From an uncultured Clostridia bacterium (GTDB taxonomy: Bacteria > Bacillota > Clostridia > UBA1381), in NCBI GenBank assembly GCA_944390495.1, contig CALXQE010000025.1:54362-118361 (forward strand): a DNA stretch of 64,000 nucleotides. Reading direction: 5' to 3'. How positions within the stretch are numbered: the first letter of the stretch is position 1; each line of letters starts with the position of its first letter. The position numbers were made by a program, and so were the translations under genes. The notes beneath the pieces are model-generated. The model was not told the DNA's origin. It did not search any database and saw only the letters and a program-made list of their open reading frames with translations. Shown here one piece after another: positions 33,766-43,041 of the stretch.

Positions 33766-34299
33766 ATGAATTTTGAAGAAAAAACAATTAGCAGTGAACC
33801 AATTTATAACGGCAAAATAATAAATGTACGTAAAGATACGGTACAGCTTCCAAATGGAAAAACAGCACTTCGTGAACTTATTGCTCACCCCGGAGGTGTG
33901 GGAGTAATAGCTGTTGATGAAAACAAAGATGTGTTCATGGTAACACAATATAGAATTGCAGCAAAATCAGATATGCTTGAAATTCCCGCCGGAAAGATGG
34001 AATACGGAGAGGACCCGCTTGAATGTGGTTCAAGGGAACTTGTAGAAGAAACAGGATATAAAGCCAAAAACTTTATACATCTTGGTGAATACTACGCAAC
34101 ACCCGGTTACTGCGAAGAAAAACTTAATATATATCTTGCACAGGACCTTGAATTTGTCGGACAAAATCTTGACGAGGGAGAATTTTTAAACGTAAAGAAA
34201 TACAGTCTTGACGAGCTTTATCAAATGGTAATGGATAATAAAATATATGATGCCAAAACTGCTATTGCAATTTTAAAGGCAAAGGCGATTTTAGGCTAA
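33766..34299 (+). CDS. NUDIX hydrolase, ADP-ribose pyrophosphatase-like
   Basis: 177 residues from ATG 33766 (AAAGGTG upstream, inside the previous stop region). The Nudix box spans GKMEYGEDPLECGSRELVEE with the metal-binding Glu residues intact, preceded by LEIPA as in ADP-ribose pyrophosphatases (NudF). It probably hydrolyses ADP-ribose to AMP and ribose 5-phosphate. Last gene of the unit. Confidence 0.88.
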   Translation: MNFEEKTISSEPIYNGKIINVRKDTVQLPNGKTALRELIAHPGGVGVIAVDENKDVFMVTQYRIAAKSDMLEIPAGKMEYGEDPLECGSRELVEETGYKAKNFIHLGEYYATPGYCEEKLNIYLAQDLEFVGQNLDEGEFLNVKKYSLDELYQMVMDNKIYDAKTAIAILKAKAILG

Positions 34300-34364
34300 A
34301 ATTTCACCAAATATCCGCCAAATACATATAATAAACCAAAGTATATATTTAGGAGGTAATGTAT

Positions 34365-36215
34365 ATGTGCGGAATATGCGGATTTATAGACTTTAAACGA
34401 AATCTTATAAAAGATGAAAAAGAAAACAAAGCACTTGCCTATCGTATGGCAAAAACACTTCGTCATCGTGGTCCTGACTCCCATGGCGAGTGGGTAGGAG
34501 AACATGCGGTATTCGCCCATACAAGACTTGCGGTAATAGATGTAGAAAACGGACTCCAGCCAATGAAACGAACAGTTGAGGGGCATGAATTTGTAATTAC
34601 ATATAACGGAGAGTTGTATAATACGGAGGATTTAAGAAATGACCTTAAATCATACGGTTATCAATTTACTACATCATCTGATACCGAAGTACTGCTTTAT
34701 GCTTACATACACTACGGCGAGGAATGTGCAAAAAAACTTAACGGTATATATGCCTTTGCAATCTGGGATTCAATGAGGCAGAGAGTTTTTGTATGCCGTG
34801 ATAGGTTCGGTGTAAAACCACTTTTCTACTCACAAATAGATGGTGTAACAGTGTTCGGCTCTGAAATCAAATCACTGTTTGAATATCCTGATATAACGCC
34901 TGTTCTTGATAAAACAGGTCTATGCGAACTTTTTGCACTAAGTCCTGCCAGGACACAAGGAAATGGAGTATTTAAGGACATACTTGAGCTACGACCTGCC
35001 AGATATATGATTATAAATAGACGAGGTACATTTATAAACCAGTATTGGTCTCTTGACAGCCATGAACACACTGACAGCTATGAGGATACAATAGATAAGG
35101 TGCGTTCACTTGTATATGACAGTGTAAAACGTCAGCTTGTTTCAGATGTACCTATTGCCACATTTCTTTCGGGAGGACTTGATTCAAGTATAATTACTGC
35201 TATCGGTGCAATGGAAAAAGCAAAGGAAGGAAAAACACTTTCAACATATTCCTTTGACTATGAGGATAACGGAAAATATTTTAAATCCTCAAGTTTTCAG
35301 CCCGACAGCGATACAAAATGGGTACCGAGAATGGTAGATGAGTTTAAAACCAATCACTCATATCTTGTATGCCCAAATTACGTGCTTACTGAGCTTTTAG
35401 AAGAAGCACTCATGGCAAAAGATTTACCGGGAATGGCAGATGTTGATGCATCACTTTTGTATTTTTGCCGCGAGGTTAAAAAAAACCATACAGTTGTACT
35501 GTCAGGTGAATGTAGTGACGAGATTTTCGGCGGTTATCCTTGGTTTAGAGATAAAAAAGCATTTGAAACACATGCTTTTCCATGGTGCTATGACCTGTCC
35601 CTTAGAAATGACATACTCCTTGACAGCGTAAAAGATACTTTAGACCTTGAGAGTTATTCACGAATGCGTTATGAAGAAAGCATAGAGGAAGTACCTGTAT
35701 TTTCTGGAGATAATCCTGAGGAAAAGCGACGCCGTGAAATTTCATATCTTAATATAAACTGGTTTATGACAAACCTTTTAGACAGAAAAGACAGAATGAG
35801 TATGGCAAGCGGACTTGAGGTACGTGTTCCTTTCTGCGACCATAAACTTGTAGAATATGTATGGAATATACCATGGGAAATGAAAAACAAAAATAATGTG
35901 TCAAAAAATATACTGCGTGAAGCGGCTATCGGAATACTTCCCGAAGATGTGCGTTTAAGACGTAAAAGTCCTTATCCGAAAACACACAATCCACATTATG
36001 AGGAAGCGGTAAAAACACTGCTTGACGGTATAATTTCAGATCCTAATGCACCAATACTTGCACTATGCGACAAAAATAAATTACAAACTATACTTGACGG
36101 TACATCAGATTACGGCAAACCGTTTTTTGGTCAGCTTATGGCAATTCCGCAATTTATCGGATATATTATACAGGTTAATTATCTTTTAAGTAATTACAAA
36201 GTTCATATTATATAG
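34365..36215 (+). CDS. asnB: Asparagine synthase, glutamine-hydrolysing
   Basis: 616 residues. The start at ATG 34365 puts Cys2 (MCGICGF) as the amidotransferase nucleophile and gives an 8-base spacing from AGGAGG; the upstream ATG at 34359 would bury it. The N-terminal domain has RHRGPDSHG and ITYNGELYN; the C-terminal synthetase has the PP-loop LSGGLDSSI and LSGECSDEIFGGYPW. Makes asparagine from aspartate, ATP and glutamine. The C-terminal RRKSPYPKTHNP block is as in Clostridial AsnB. Confidence 0.93.
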   Translation: MCGICGFIDFKRNLIKDEKENKALAYRMAKTLRHRGPDSHGEWVGEHAVFAHTRLAVIDVENGLQPMKRTVEGHEFVITYNGELYNTEDLRNDLKSYGYQFTTSSDTEVLLYAYIHYGEECAKKLNGIYAFAIWDSMRQRVFVCRDRFGVKPLFYSQIDGVTVFGSEIKSLFEYPDITPVLDKTGLCELFALSPARTQGNGVFKDILELRPARYMIINRRGTFINQYWSLDSHEHTDSYEDTIDKVRSLVYDSVKRQLVSDVPIATFLSGGLDSSIITAIGAMEKAKEGKTLSTYSFDYEDNGKYFKSSSFQPDSDTKWVPRMVDEFKTNHSYLVCPNYVLTELLEEALMAKDLPGMADVDASLLYFCREVKKNHTVVLSGECSDEIFGGYPWFRDKKAFETHAFPWCYDLSLRNDILLDSVKDTLDLESYSRMRYEESIEEVPVFSGDNPEEKRRREISYLNINWFMTNLLDRKDRMSMASGLEVRVPFCDHKLVEYVWNIPWEMKNKNNVSKNILREAAIGILPEDVRLRRKSPYPKTHNPHYEEAVKTLLDGIISDPNAPILALCDKNKLQTILDGTSDYGKPFFGQLMAIPQFIGYIIQVNYLLSNYKVHII

Positions 36216-36221
36216 CATTAT

Positions 36222-36262
36222 TATCGGCTTTCGGTAAAAAATTCCGGAGCCGATATTTTTTT
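36222..36262 (+). terminator. Terminator after asnB
   Basis: ATCGGCTTTCGG pairs with CCGGAGCCGAT, followed by an eight-T tract. Confidence 0.88.
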
Positions 36263-36268
36263 TAGATA

Positions 36269-36297
36269 TTGAATTATTTTAAAAAAAGTTATATAAT
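36269..36297 (+). promoter_or_regulatory. Promoter of the PL11 lyase gene
   Basis: TTGAAT, 17 bases, TATAAT, directly behind the asnB terminator. No inverted-repeat operator seen. Confidence 0.65.
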
Positions 36298-36342
36298 TAT
36301 TTTGAATTTATATAATATTTTAATAATTAGAGAGGGATTTAT

Positions 36343-39300
36343 ATGAAGAAACAACTTACAGCACTGCTTACTTCTGTAGCATTAATATCTTCTGCAATAC
36401 CTGCAATGCATATTTATGCTAATTCAGAAGAAGTAACGGTAAAACAAATGGAATATCTTGACCGCGGTACTGTTGCAGCAAAAGTTAGCGGCGGAGTTTA
36501 TTTGTCATGGCGTCTTTTAGGTACAGAAAGTCTTTCAAATCAAGCCTTTGACATATACCGTGACGGACAAAAAATTTACACAACAGATGTACATGATGCT
36601 ACCTGCTATACGGATCCTACCGGTTCCGATAAAAGTGAGTATGTTGTAGTACCTGCAAACACATCACCTGACGGTGAAAAAGCAGTTACACCTTTAACGA
36701 CAAATGTTGAATATTCTAAAGATGGTTTTTCAAATTCTGTTGCACATATAGACATTCCATTCACAGCTCCCGAGGGCGGCACTACGCCAACAGGTGAAGA
36801 CTATACATATTCAGCTAATGATATGAGCGTCGGCGATCTTGACGGTGACGGAGAATATGAGCTTATAGTAAAATGGGATCCGTCTAATTCAAAAGACAAC
36901 TCTCAATCTGGATACACAGGCAATGTTTATATTGACGCATATAAACTTGACGGTACACAACTTTGGAGAATGAACTTAGGTCAAAACATACGTGCCGGAG
37001 CACACTATACACAATATATAGTTTATGACTTTGACGGTGACGGAAGAAGTGAAATAGCATTTAAGACAGCACCCGGATCAAAAGACGGATTAGGAAATTA
37101 TGTCACTATTAAGGGTAAGGATATAGAAGAAGCAGATAATGAAAGAAGCTATGCAGACTCAAACGGCATCATTTTTTCCGGTCCTGAATATCTTTCAATT
37201 TTTGATGGTGAAACAGGAATGGTTCTTCAAACTATAAATTATGATCCACCACGTTCAATTAATACATCAAAAGAATGGGAAGATAATAGGGGACTCCCTG
37301 GTAGCCGTAGTGAGCGTTACCTTGCGGGAGTTGCATATCTTGACGGCAAAACACCGAGTTTAATTGAAGTAAGAGGATACTATACATACGCATACGTTTC
37401 TGCATACAAATGGGATGGTGAAAATCTTACACAGCAGTGGCTTAGCAGCAACGGTCCAAATTCCAGCACAGTAAGATATGCAGACGGTTCTACACAGACA
37501 CAGGACGGTAAAACGCTTTATGGACAAGGTGCACACAGTCTTTCTGTAGCAGATGTAGATAACGATACGTTTGATGAGATAATTTTCGGTTCTGCTATAC
37601 TTGACCACGACGGAACAGTACTATTATATGATGGAAGAGGTCATGGCGATTCGGAGCATGTCTCAGACTTTGATAATGACGGTCAACAAGAAATATTTAT
37701 GGTACATGAAGCCGGCAAAGGAAATGATAGTGAAATACCATATGCAGTTGATATAAAGCGTTATAACGGCGATGTAACACTCCAAGCAGCAGTAGGTGAT
37801 ATAGGCAGAGGCGTTATGGCAAACATAGACGATGACTATGCAGTAAAAAGCGGTAATCTTTCAACCTTCTGGTCAGTTGCCTCAGATGGTATTTTTAACC
37901 AAAGCGGTGAAAGAGTCGGAAATATACCTTCTTCCAATAGTAATTATGAGAACTTTTTTGTATACTGGGACGGAGATTTAGGTCGTGAACTACTTGACGG
38001 AAACAAACTGTCAAAACATGACATAGAAAATAATACAACTACAAGAATATATTATGACAGAAAAAATTCATCATTCCCTGATGTATTCGCTGTCAATGGT
38101 ACAAAAGCAAATCCGGGACTTGTAGCAGATATATTCGGAGACTGGAGAGAGGAAATTGTATATCCTCTTTATACAACACCTGGTGCAAGAATTTATTTTT
38201 CGACTATTCCCACAGAATACAGACTTACAACACTGATGCATGACAGTCAATACAGATGTGCTGTTGCATGGCAAAACGTTGCATATAACCAGCCGCCACA
38301 TCAAAGCTATTATATAGGTTCAGCATCACTGGCAAAAAATTCAGACAGCACAACACTTAACTATCTTGCTCCTACAACCACGTTTGACGAAATAGAGTAT
38401 CCAGATGCTACAGATCGTACACCTGTACCTATAATAACTCCAACACCTGCACCTGATATACAGGAAATATCAGTTACAAAGATAAGAAACGAAGTTGAAC
38501 AAAATGTAAACGTAGCTTCCGACAAAGTTTATTTAAGTCACTATTCAGGGTTCAGTGGACTTGCGTACTTTGGTTTTGGAAATATCACAGACTTTGACCC
38601 TTCAGAAATAGTAAGTGCTGAAGTAGTATTCACTGCTGAATCCTATGCTACTAAAGACAGAAACAGACAATTCTATTTTAATATTTTTTCAGCAGATAAC
38701 ACATGGGAAAGTGGAACAGTAAAGGTAGATACCATACCGTATCCGACAGATGAAACGCCAATCTTATCTGAAAGCTGTCAGACCAATTACGGAAATGGCG
38801 ACATTATTGTACCCAATAGAGAAGCATCCTTTGATATAACGGATTATGTAAAGAGCTTCCCTGAAGGCACAAAAAAAATTTCACTTTTAGTAGCTGTACC
38901 GGCTGGAGAAGGCGGAGCAGGTGCATGTGAACTTACAATGTATAACACACCAGTACTTAGAATAGGATATAAACCGCAGCCTGCAACACCGACACCAAAG
39001 GTAGAAAAAGCAGAAGTCATTGCCGATGCAGATACTTATGTAATTTATAACGATTCTACAACACCATTTGGTAATAGCAGTGAGCTTAAAGTAAATATGG
39101 CAAGACCAATGTATGGTGATGCAACGCCCGGACTTAAGGAAGCTACTGGTCTTGGTCTTATAAGATTTGATTTATCAGAATACGAAGGAAGAGAACTTTT
39201 ATCAGCAAAGCTTAATATTTACGGCAAGTACACAAATACAGATTCAGCCAAATCGGATCTTCATCTTGATTACTGCTCACAGGATGACTGGGATGAAAAC

Positions 39301-40122
39301 ACATTTACAGCAAACGATATAATTCTACGAGGAGTAGGAACACCACTTTCATCAACAGGAATATTACAAACACCTGTATATTCCACATCTTATCAGAAAT
39401 TATCATTTGATGTTACAGATGTAATAAAAGCAGACAGCGACAATGTTCATACATTCACACTTTGGACAGGTACGGCAAGAGAACAAGTTATAGCCTCAAA
39501 GGAATATACCGGTTCAGATGCTAAAGCACCTACACTTGTTTTGACATATAAAGAAGCTGAACCTACACCAACTCCGACGGCATCTCCATCACCGACTCCA
39601 ACAGCGTCACCGTCACCTACCCCGACAGTGTCACCGTCACCTACTCCGACAGCGTCACCGTCACCTACCCCAACAGCATCGCCATCACCTACCCCGACAG
39701 TATCGCCGTCACCTACTCCGACGGTATCGCCGTCACCTACTCCGACAGCGTCTCCGTCACCTACTCCAACAGCGTCACCGTCACCTACCCCGACAGCGTC
39801 ACCGTCAGCAGAACCATCAACTGAACCGTTACCTTCATATAAATACAATATTACAAATGCAGTAATAGAAAGCGATGGTGTTAATGTTAATATAGATGTA
39901 AATGAAAGCAACACAAAAAAAGTTTATGGTTTAGTTGCATTGTATAATTCAGAAAAAGCACTTGTCGGAATGAGTTATGAAGAAATAGAAATTTCCCCTG
40001 ATACAGAGAGCTTCAAAATTAACATAGAAAACATACCTGAATATCAATATATGACAGTAATGATATGGAATAACATAGATGAAATGGAACCTCTTTGTCA
40101 GTTATTTGACTCAAATAGGTAA
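36343..40122 (+). CDS. Secreted modular rhamnogalacturonan lyase (PL11)
   Basis: 1259 residues. Signal peptide about 1-27. Residues about 30-690 are a family PL11 beta-propeller: [18 protein letters not shown] then [11 protein letters not shown], several calcium-binding DxDGDG repeats ([30 protein letters not shown]), and [12 protein letters not shown]. Two beta-sandwich domains follow (about 710-870 and 885-1070), the second resembling DNRLRE/CBM96-type modules. Then a Pro-Ser-Thr linker (about 1075-1155) and a C-terminal module of about 95 residues ending in [13 protein letters not shown], also found in the protein at 60 kb. It cleaves rhamnogalacturonan I of pectin outside the cell. AGAGAGGG upstream of the ATG. 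Confidence 0.9.
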   Translation: MKKQLTALLTSVALISSAIPAMHIYANSEEVTVKQMEYLDRGTVAAKVSGGVYLSWRLLGTESLSNQAFDIYRDGQKIYTTDVHDATCYTDPTGSDKSEYVVVPANTSPDGEKAVTPLTTNVEYSKDGFSNSVAHIDIPFTAPEGGTTPTGEDYTYSANDMSVGDLDGDGEYELIVKWDPSNSKDNSQSGYTGNVYIDAYKLDGTQLWRMNLGQNIRAGAHYTQYIVYDFDGDGRSEIAFKTAPGSKDGLGNYVTIKGKDIEEADNERSYADSNGIIFSGPEYLSIFDGETGMVLQTINYDPPRSINTSKEWEDNRGLPGSRSERYLAGVAYLDGKTPSLIEVRGYYTYAYVSAYKWDGENLTQQWLSSNGPNSSTVRYADGSTQTQDGKTLYGQGAHSLSVADVDNDTFDEIIFGSAILDHDGTVLLYDGRGHGDSEHVSDFDNDGQQEIFMVHEAGKGNDSEIPYAVDIKRYNGDVTLQAAVGDIGRGVMANIDDDYAVKSGNLSTFWSVASDGIFNQSGERVGNIPSSNSNYENFFVYWDGDLGRELLDGNKLSKHDIENNTTTRIYYDRKNSSFPDVFAVNGTKANPGLVADIFGDWREEIVYPLYTTPGARIYFSTIPTEYRLTTLMHDSQYRCAVAWQNVAYNQPPHQSYYIGSASLAKNSDSTTLNYLAPTTTFDEIEYPDATDRTPVPIITPTPAPDIQEISVTKIRNEVEQNVNVASDKVYLSHYSGFSGLAYFGFGNITDFDPSEIVSAEVVFTAESYATKDRNRQFYFNIFSADNTWESGTVKVDTIPYPTDETPILSESCQTNYGNGDIIVPNREASFDITDYVKSFPEGTKKISLLVAVPAGEGGAGACELTMYNTPVLRIGYKPQPATPTPKVEKAEVIADADTYVIYNDSTTPFGNSSELKVNMARPMYGDATPGLKEATGLGLIRFDLSEYEGRELLSAKLNIYGKYTNTDSAKSDLHLDYCSQDDWDENTFTANDIILRGVGTPLSSTGILQTPVYSTSYQKLSFDVTDVIKADSDNVHTFTLWTGTAREQVIASKEYTGSDAKAPTLVLTYKEAEPTPTPTASPSPTPTASPSPTPTVSPSPTPTASPSPTPTASPSPTPTVSPSPTPTVSPSPTPTASPSPTPTASPSPTPTASPSAEPSTEPLPSYKYNITNAVIESDGVNVNIDVNESNTKKVYGLVALYNSEKALVGMSYEEIEISPDTESFKINIENIPEYQYMTVMIWNNIDEMEPLCQLFDSNR
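39565..39807 (+). repeat. Tandem repeats encoding a Pro-Thr linker
   Basis: About nine 24-base units, each encoding SPSPTPT plus A or V, with third-base variation between units. Encodes a flexible extracellular linker in the lyase. Unit number may vary between strains through slippage. Confidence 0.9.
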
Positions 40123-40185
40123 AGTCCGTTTTAAAGTACCATTTATTTTGTATAATATAATCATCAAATAACGGAGGATAAAAAG

Positions 40186-40263
40186 ATGATTATATTGGGT
40201 ACAATACTTATAAGTGCAGGTATGGCAATGTTATTAACAGTAAAGTGCCTGTATACTGATTAA
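40186..40263 (+). CDS. 25-residue single-span membrane peptide
   Basis: CGGAGGAT 6-7 bases upstream of the ATG and TATAAT 30 bases before that. The peptide is MIILGTILISAGMAMLL followed by TVKCLYTD: one hydrophobic helix with a short charged tail. A strong terminator ends the unit, so it is an independent small gene. No family recognised; could be a toxin-like or regulatory micropeptide. Confidence 0.55.
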   Translation: MIILGTILISAGMAMLLTVKCLYTD

Positions 40264-40324
40264 GACATGTGATAATGTATGGACCATAATATTTTATAAA
40301 CGGTCGTTAATCCAATCACTTAAA

Positions 40325-40359
40325 CTGCACCCATTATTTAGTTAGGGTGCAGTTTTTTT
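40325..40359 (+). terminator. Terminator after the small peptide gene
   Basis: CTGCACCC and GGGTGCAG arms with a 12-base loop, then T7. The next gene's ribosome binding site follows 18 bases later, so attenuation of thrE is possible. Confidence 0.88.
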
Positions 40360-40388
40360 ATAATATATTGATAAAAGGAGGAAGTGTA

Positions 40389-41147
40389 ATGGATTTAGAT
40401 AAAATTATAAACTTTGTGACAGACACGGGAAGAATCCTTCTTGAAAGCGGAGCAGAAACAAGCCGTATCGAAGATACATTAAAAAGAATAACAAACTATT
40501 ACTGCGGAGAAGAAAGTGAAACTGTTGTAGTTTTAACAGGATTTTTTGTAAGTATCGGAACAACAACAAAAACTGTTAGAGTTAATAAAAGAACAATAAA
40601 TCTTGATAAAGTATCAAAAATAAATATGTTATCAAGAGATATAACCAGCGGCAAAGTAACTCTTGATGAGGCAATAGAAAGACTTAACAAAATAGAAAAG
40701 TCAAAACCCTATCCCCTTATTTTAATGACTTTTGCAGTTGCAGTAAGCTGTGCTTTTTTCACACTGCTCTCAGGCGGTAATCTGACAGACAGCATCAATT
40801 CTTTTATAACAGGTGCTATAATGAATTTATTTACATGGCTAATGCGAAAATATAATATAGCAAACTTTATAGTCACATTTTCAGGAGGTATTATTATTTC
40901 GCTAATGACTATTGTTTTGTATAAATCAGGAATCGGAACAAATATAAATGCTATGATAACAGGAGCTATTATGCCACTTGTACCTGGGCTTGCAATAACA
41001 AATGCAATACGAGATATTATAGCCGGAGACTACCTTTCAGGAAGTGCAAGAATGTTTGATGCTGTTGTAGCGGCAGTTGCACTTGCCGCCGGTGCAGGAA
41101 TATCAATGTATTTGTTTGGTAATATGTCAGGAGGAGAACTTCTATGA
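40389..41147 (+). CDS. Threonine/serine exporter, ThrE N-terminal half
   Basis: 252 residues from ATG 40389 (AGGAGGAAG upstream). A cytoplasmic N-terminal part (to about 115) with TGRILLESGAETSRIEDT, the ThrE/DUF1212 signature, is followed by about five membrane segments with PLVPGLAITNAIRD. In many Firmicutes the exporter is split into this subunit and a second DUF3815-type one, encoded next. Likely exports small amino acids. Confidence 0.88.
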   Translation: MDLDKIINFVTDTGRILLESGAETSRIEDTLKRITNYYCGEESETVVVLTGFFVSIGTTTKTVRVNKRTINLDKVSKINMLSRDITSGKVTLDEAIERLNKIEKSKPYPLILMTFAVAVSCAFFTLLSGGNLTDSINSFITGAIMNLFTWLMRKYNIANFIVTFSGGIIISLMTIVLYKSGIGTNINAMITGAIMPLVPGLAITNAIRDIIAGDYLSGSARMFDAVVAAVALAAGAGISMYLFGNMSGGELL

Positions 41148-41575
41148 TAATTTTTGAAATGTTTGTAGCATTTGTTGCAACATTAGCTTTTGCAGTAATT
41201 TTCAATGTAAATAAAAAAGAGCTTCTATTCTGCGGTATCTCCGGATTAGCAGCAGAAGGAGCATATCAAATTGCAATGGAGTTGTCAGAAACTGTAATTT
41301 TATCTGTACTCATTTCAGCATTAGTTGTCACTTCCCTGTCACGCATTCTTGCCAATCTTAGAAAAGTACCTGTAACAGTATATCTGGTATCAGGTATTAT
41401 TCCGCTTGTACCGGGAGCCGGAATGTATAATACAGTATATAATATAATTTCATCTGAGTATAGCACCGCTCTTACCATAGGTATAGATACAATAAAAATT
41501 GCAGCAGTAATAGCTATAGGCATAATATTTGTATTTGCATTGCCAAACAAAATATTTTTTAAACTAAAAAAATAA
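41144..41575 (+). CDS. Threonine/serine exporter, ThrE C-terminal half
   Basis: 143 residues, five membrane segments, with PLVPGAGMYNTVYNI, the ThrE_2 (DUF3815) motif. Start overlaps the preceding stop by ATGA and GGAGGAG lies inside the upstream gene. Forms the complete exporter with its partner. Confidence 0.88.
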   Translation: MIIFEMFVAFVATLAFAVIFNVNKKELLFCGISGLAAEGAYQIAMELSETVILSVLISALVVTSLSRILANLRKVPVTVYLVSGIIPLVPGAGMYNTVYNIISSEYSTALTIGIDTIKIAAVIAIGIIFVFALPNKIFFKLKK

Positions 41576-41578
41576 AAA

Positions 41579-41616
41579 ACGTGCATTAGTTCATATTCAT
41601 AAACTAATGCACTTTC
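41579..41616. terminator. Bidirectional terminator
   Basis: GTGCATTAGTT and AACTAATGCAC arms; T-rich on both sides, serving the exporter genes and the convergent DMT gene. Confidence 0.85.
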
Positions 41617-41620
41617 TTAT

Positions 41621-42064
41621 TTATTTAATTTTCCATTTAAAGAGCAAAACACCAGCAATCATAAATATAATACCTATATACTTGTTCCATGAAAAAACTG
41701 TTTTTTCACTGCCCATTATACCGAAAGCATCTATAATTGCAGCTATAATTAATTGAGATATAAGAATAATAGAAATAGCCACAGTTGGACTTAATTTTCC
41801 TATTCCAAGCATTACAGTAATTGTAATAACAATACCTAACACTCCGCCAAAAAGATATAACTTATTGACATCAGTTATAGCTTTAAAGTTTCCTTTTCCT
41901 AAAATCCATAGTGCAGCAAGTGATAATATAAAGGCAACACCCTGTACTATTACATTAGATTCATATAATCCGATTTTGTCTGCTAATCTCGTATTCATAA
42001 CACCCTGTATACTCATAGCCGCACCTGCTATAATACTAAATATTACACCCGCCATTACTCGCAT
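41621..42064 (-). CDS. DMT-family (YdcZ/DUF606) small membrane transporter
   Basis: 147 residues with five membrane helices. The N-terminal GAAMSIQGVMNTRLADKIG block is the DUF606 pattern, half the size of normal DMT carriers, which act as dimers or pairs. Substrate unknown. Transcription appears to start at 42197 and must pass a terminator at 42121-42144, so the gene may be attenuated. ATG 42064 has GGGAG very close (3 bases); TTG 42067 or a later ATG are possible. Confidence 0.75.
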   Translation of the reverse strand: MRVMAGVIFSIIAGAAMSIQGVMNTRLADKIGLYESNVIVQGVAFILSLAALWILGKGNFKAITDVNKLYLFGGVLGIVITITVMLGIGKLSPTVAISIILISQLIIAAIIDAFGIMGSEKTVFSWNKYIGIIFMIAGVLLFKWKIK

Positions 42065-42119
42065 CAACTCCCAAAATAATATACGAATATTATACCCACA
42101 AAAATTTTAGTATATACAG

Positions 42120-42197
42120 CAAAAAAAGCACTCACAAGGGTGCTTTTTTTGTTTTGCTATGTATAGGATAAAAGGGTAGAATGTAATTTCTTTCTAC
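42120..42197 (-). ncRNA. Candidate small RNA or attenuator leader
   Basis: Between a promoter at 42204-42232 and a terminator (AGCACCC/GAGTGCT then T7) lies a transcript of about 78 bases with a second hairpin GTAGAA/TTCTAC near its start. It contains no start codon with a binding site. It could be a free sRNA or a leader that attenuates the DMT gene. No known riboswitch class recognised. Confidence 0.45.
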
Positions 42198-42203
42198 AGA
42201 TAT

Positions 42204-42232
42204 ATTATAGCATATTGCTAAATAGTTTGCAA
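42204..42232 (-). promoter_or_regulatory. Promoter of the candidate small RNA
   Basis: TTGCAA, 17 bases, TATAAT on the minus strand. Confidence 0.7.
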
Positions 42233-42331
42233 GTCTTTTTTATAAAAAATTAAACTTTTTCCACCACTTTTATCCAAATAATGTAATTAGTAATAAAATC
42301 ATTTGAGGGGAGATTTATATTTATGATTACA

Positions 42332-43027
42332 TTATTTTCCGTAAATTTCTGTTGACATTAAAGTAAGTATTATGTTCAAATTACCGTTTCTGCATCTAAG
42401 TTCATCTATAAAGTTTTTTTCATTGGCATTCTTATTCATATTAACTGAATAAGTAAGTTCATAAAGGGAACCTAAATCAGCTGTTTTTACTCTTGTAAGT
42501 GAATATTGCGATGTATATTTTTTAAGAATTTCATCAAAAATACCCTCATAGTCAAGACTTTCCGGAATTGTTATCCTAAGCATTTTAGCGGTTGTTTTAG
42601 GTTTTGCAAAATTTGTTTTTGAAACAATTATCATAAATAAGCATAAAATACCCACAAACATAGCTCCGTAACCGTAAAAACCAACACCGCATGCAAGACC
42701 TGCAGCTATATCGAAGAATATATAACCTATATCTTCTGGATCACCGGGTGCACTTCTAAATCTTATAATAGATAGCGTTCCTGCAAGGGAAAATGCCCTT
42801 GCCACATTACTACCTACAAATAGTATAATAACCGTCAAAATTACCGGCAGCATTGTCAGCGTAATTGCAAAACTCTGCTGGTATCTGTCTTTGTGAGTAA
42901 AAATGTATGTTGAACTTATAACCAATCCAAACAGTAATGATGCTCCCATTGCTATAAGTGCTACCGGAACAGTTAAGCTTATTCCTGAATCGCTTGTCAA
43001 AAGTGCTGAACTTAAAATATTTTCCAT
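42332..43027 (-). CDS. DUF4956 membrane protein
   Basis: 231 residues. Three to four membrane segments in the first 140 residues, with FSLAGTLSIIRFRSAPGDPEDI, the DUF4956 hallmark, then a soluble ferredoxin-like tail. DUF4956 genes are regularly found beside VTC-domain genes, as here; they may couple membrane localisation with the VTC catalytic partner. Function not established. Confidence 0.85.
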   Translation of the reverse strand: MENILSSALLTSDSGISLTVPVALIAMGASLLFGLVISSTYIFTHKDRYQQSFAITLTMLPVILTVIILFVGSNVARAFSLAGTLSIIRFRSAPGDPEDIGYIFFDIAAGLACGVGFYGYGAMFVGILCLFMIIVSKTNFAKPKTTAKMLRITIPESLDYEGIFDEILKKYTSQYSLTRVKTADLGSLYELTYSVNMNKNANEKNFIDELRCRNGNLNIILTLMSTEIYGK

Positions 43028-43041
43028 TATAACCCTCCTGA

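Noticed and set aside
39565..39807. Regular 24-base spacing suggesting a CRISPR array
   Set aside because: Units are contiguous, without unique spacers, and encode an in-frame protein linker.
39447..39914. Long antisense frame of Gly-Asp-Val repeats
   Set aside because: It is the mirror of the Pro-Thr repeat in the lyase gene and has no ribosome binding site.
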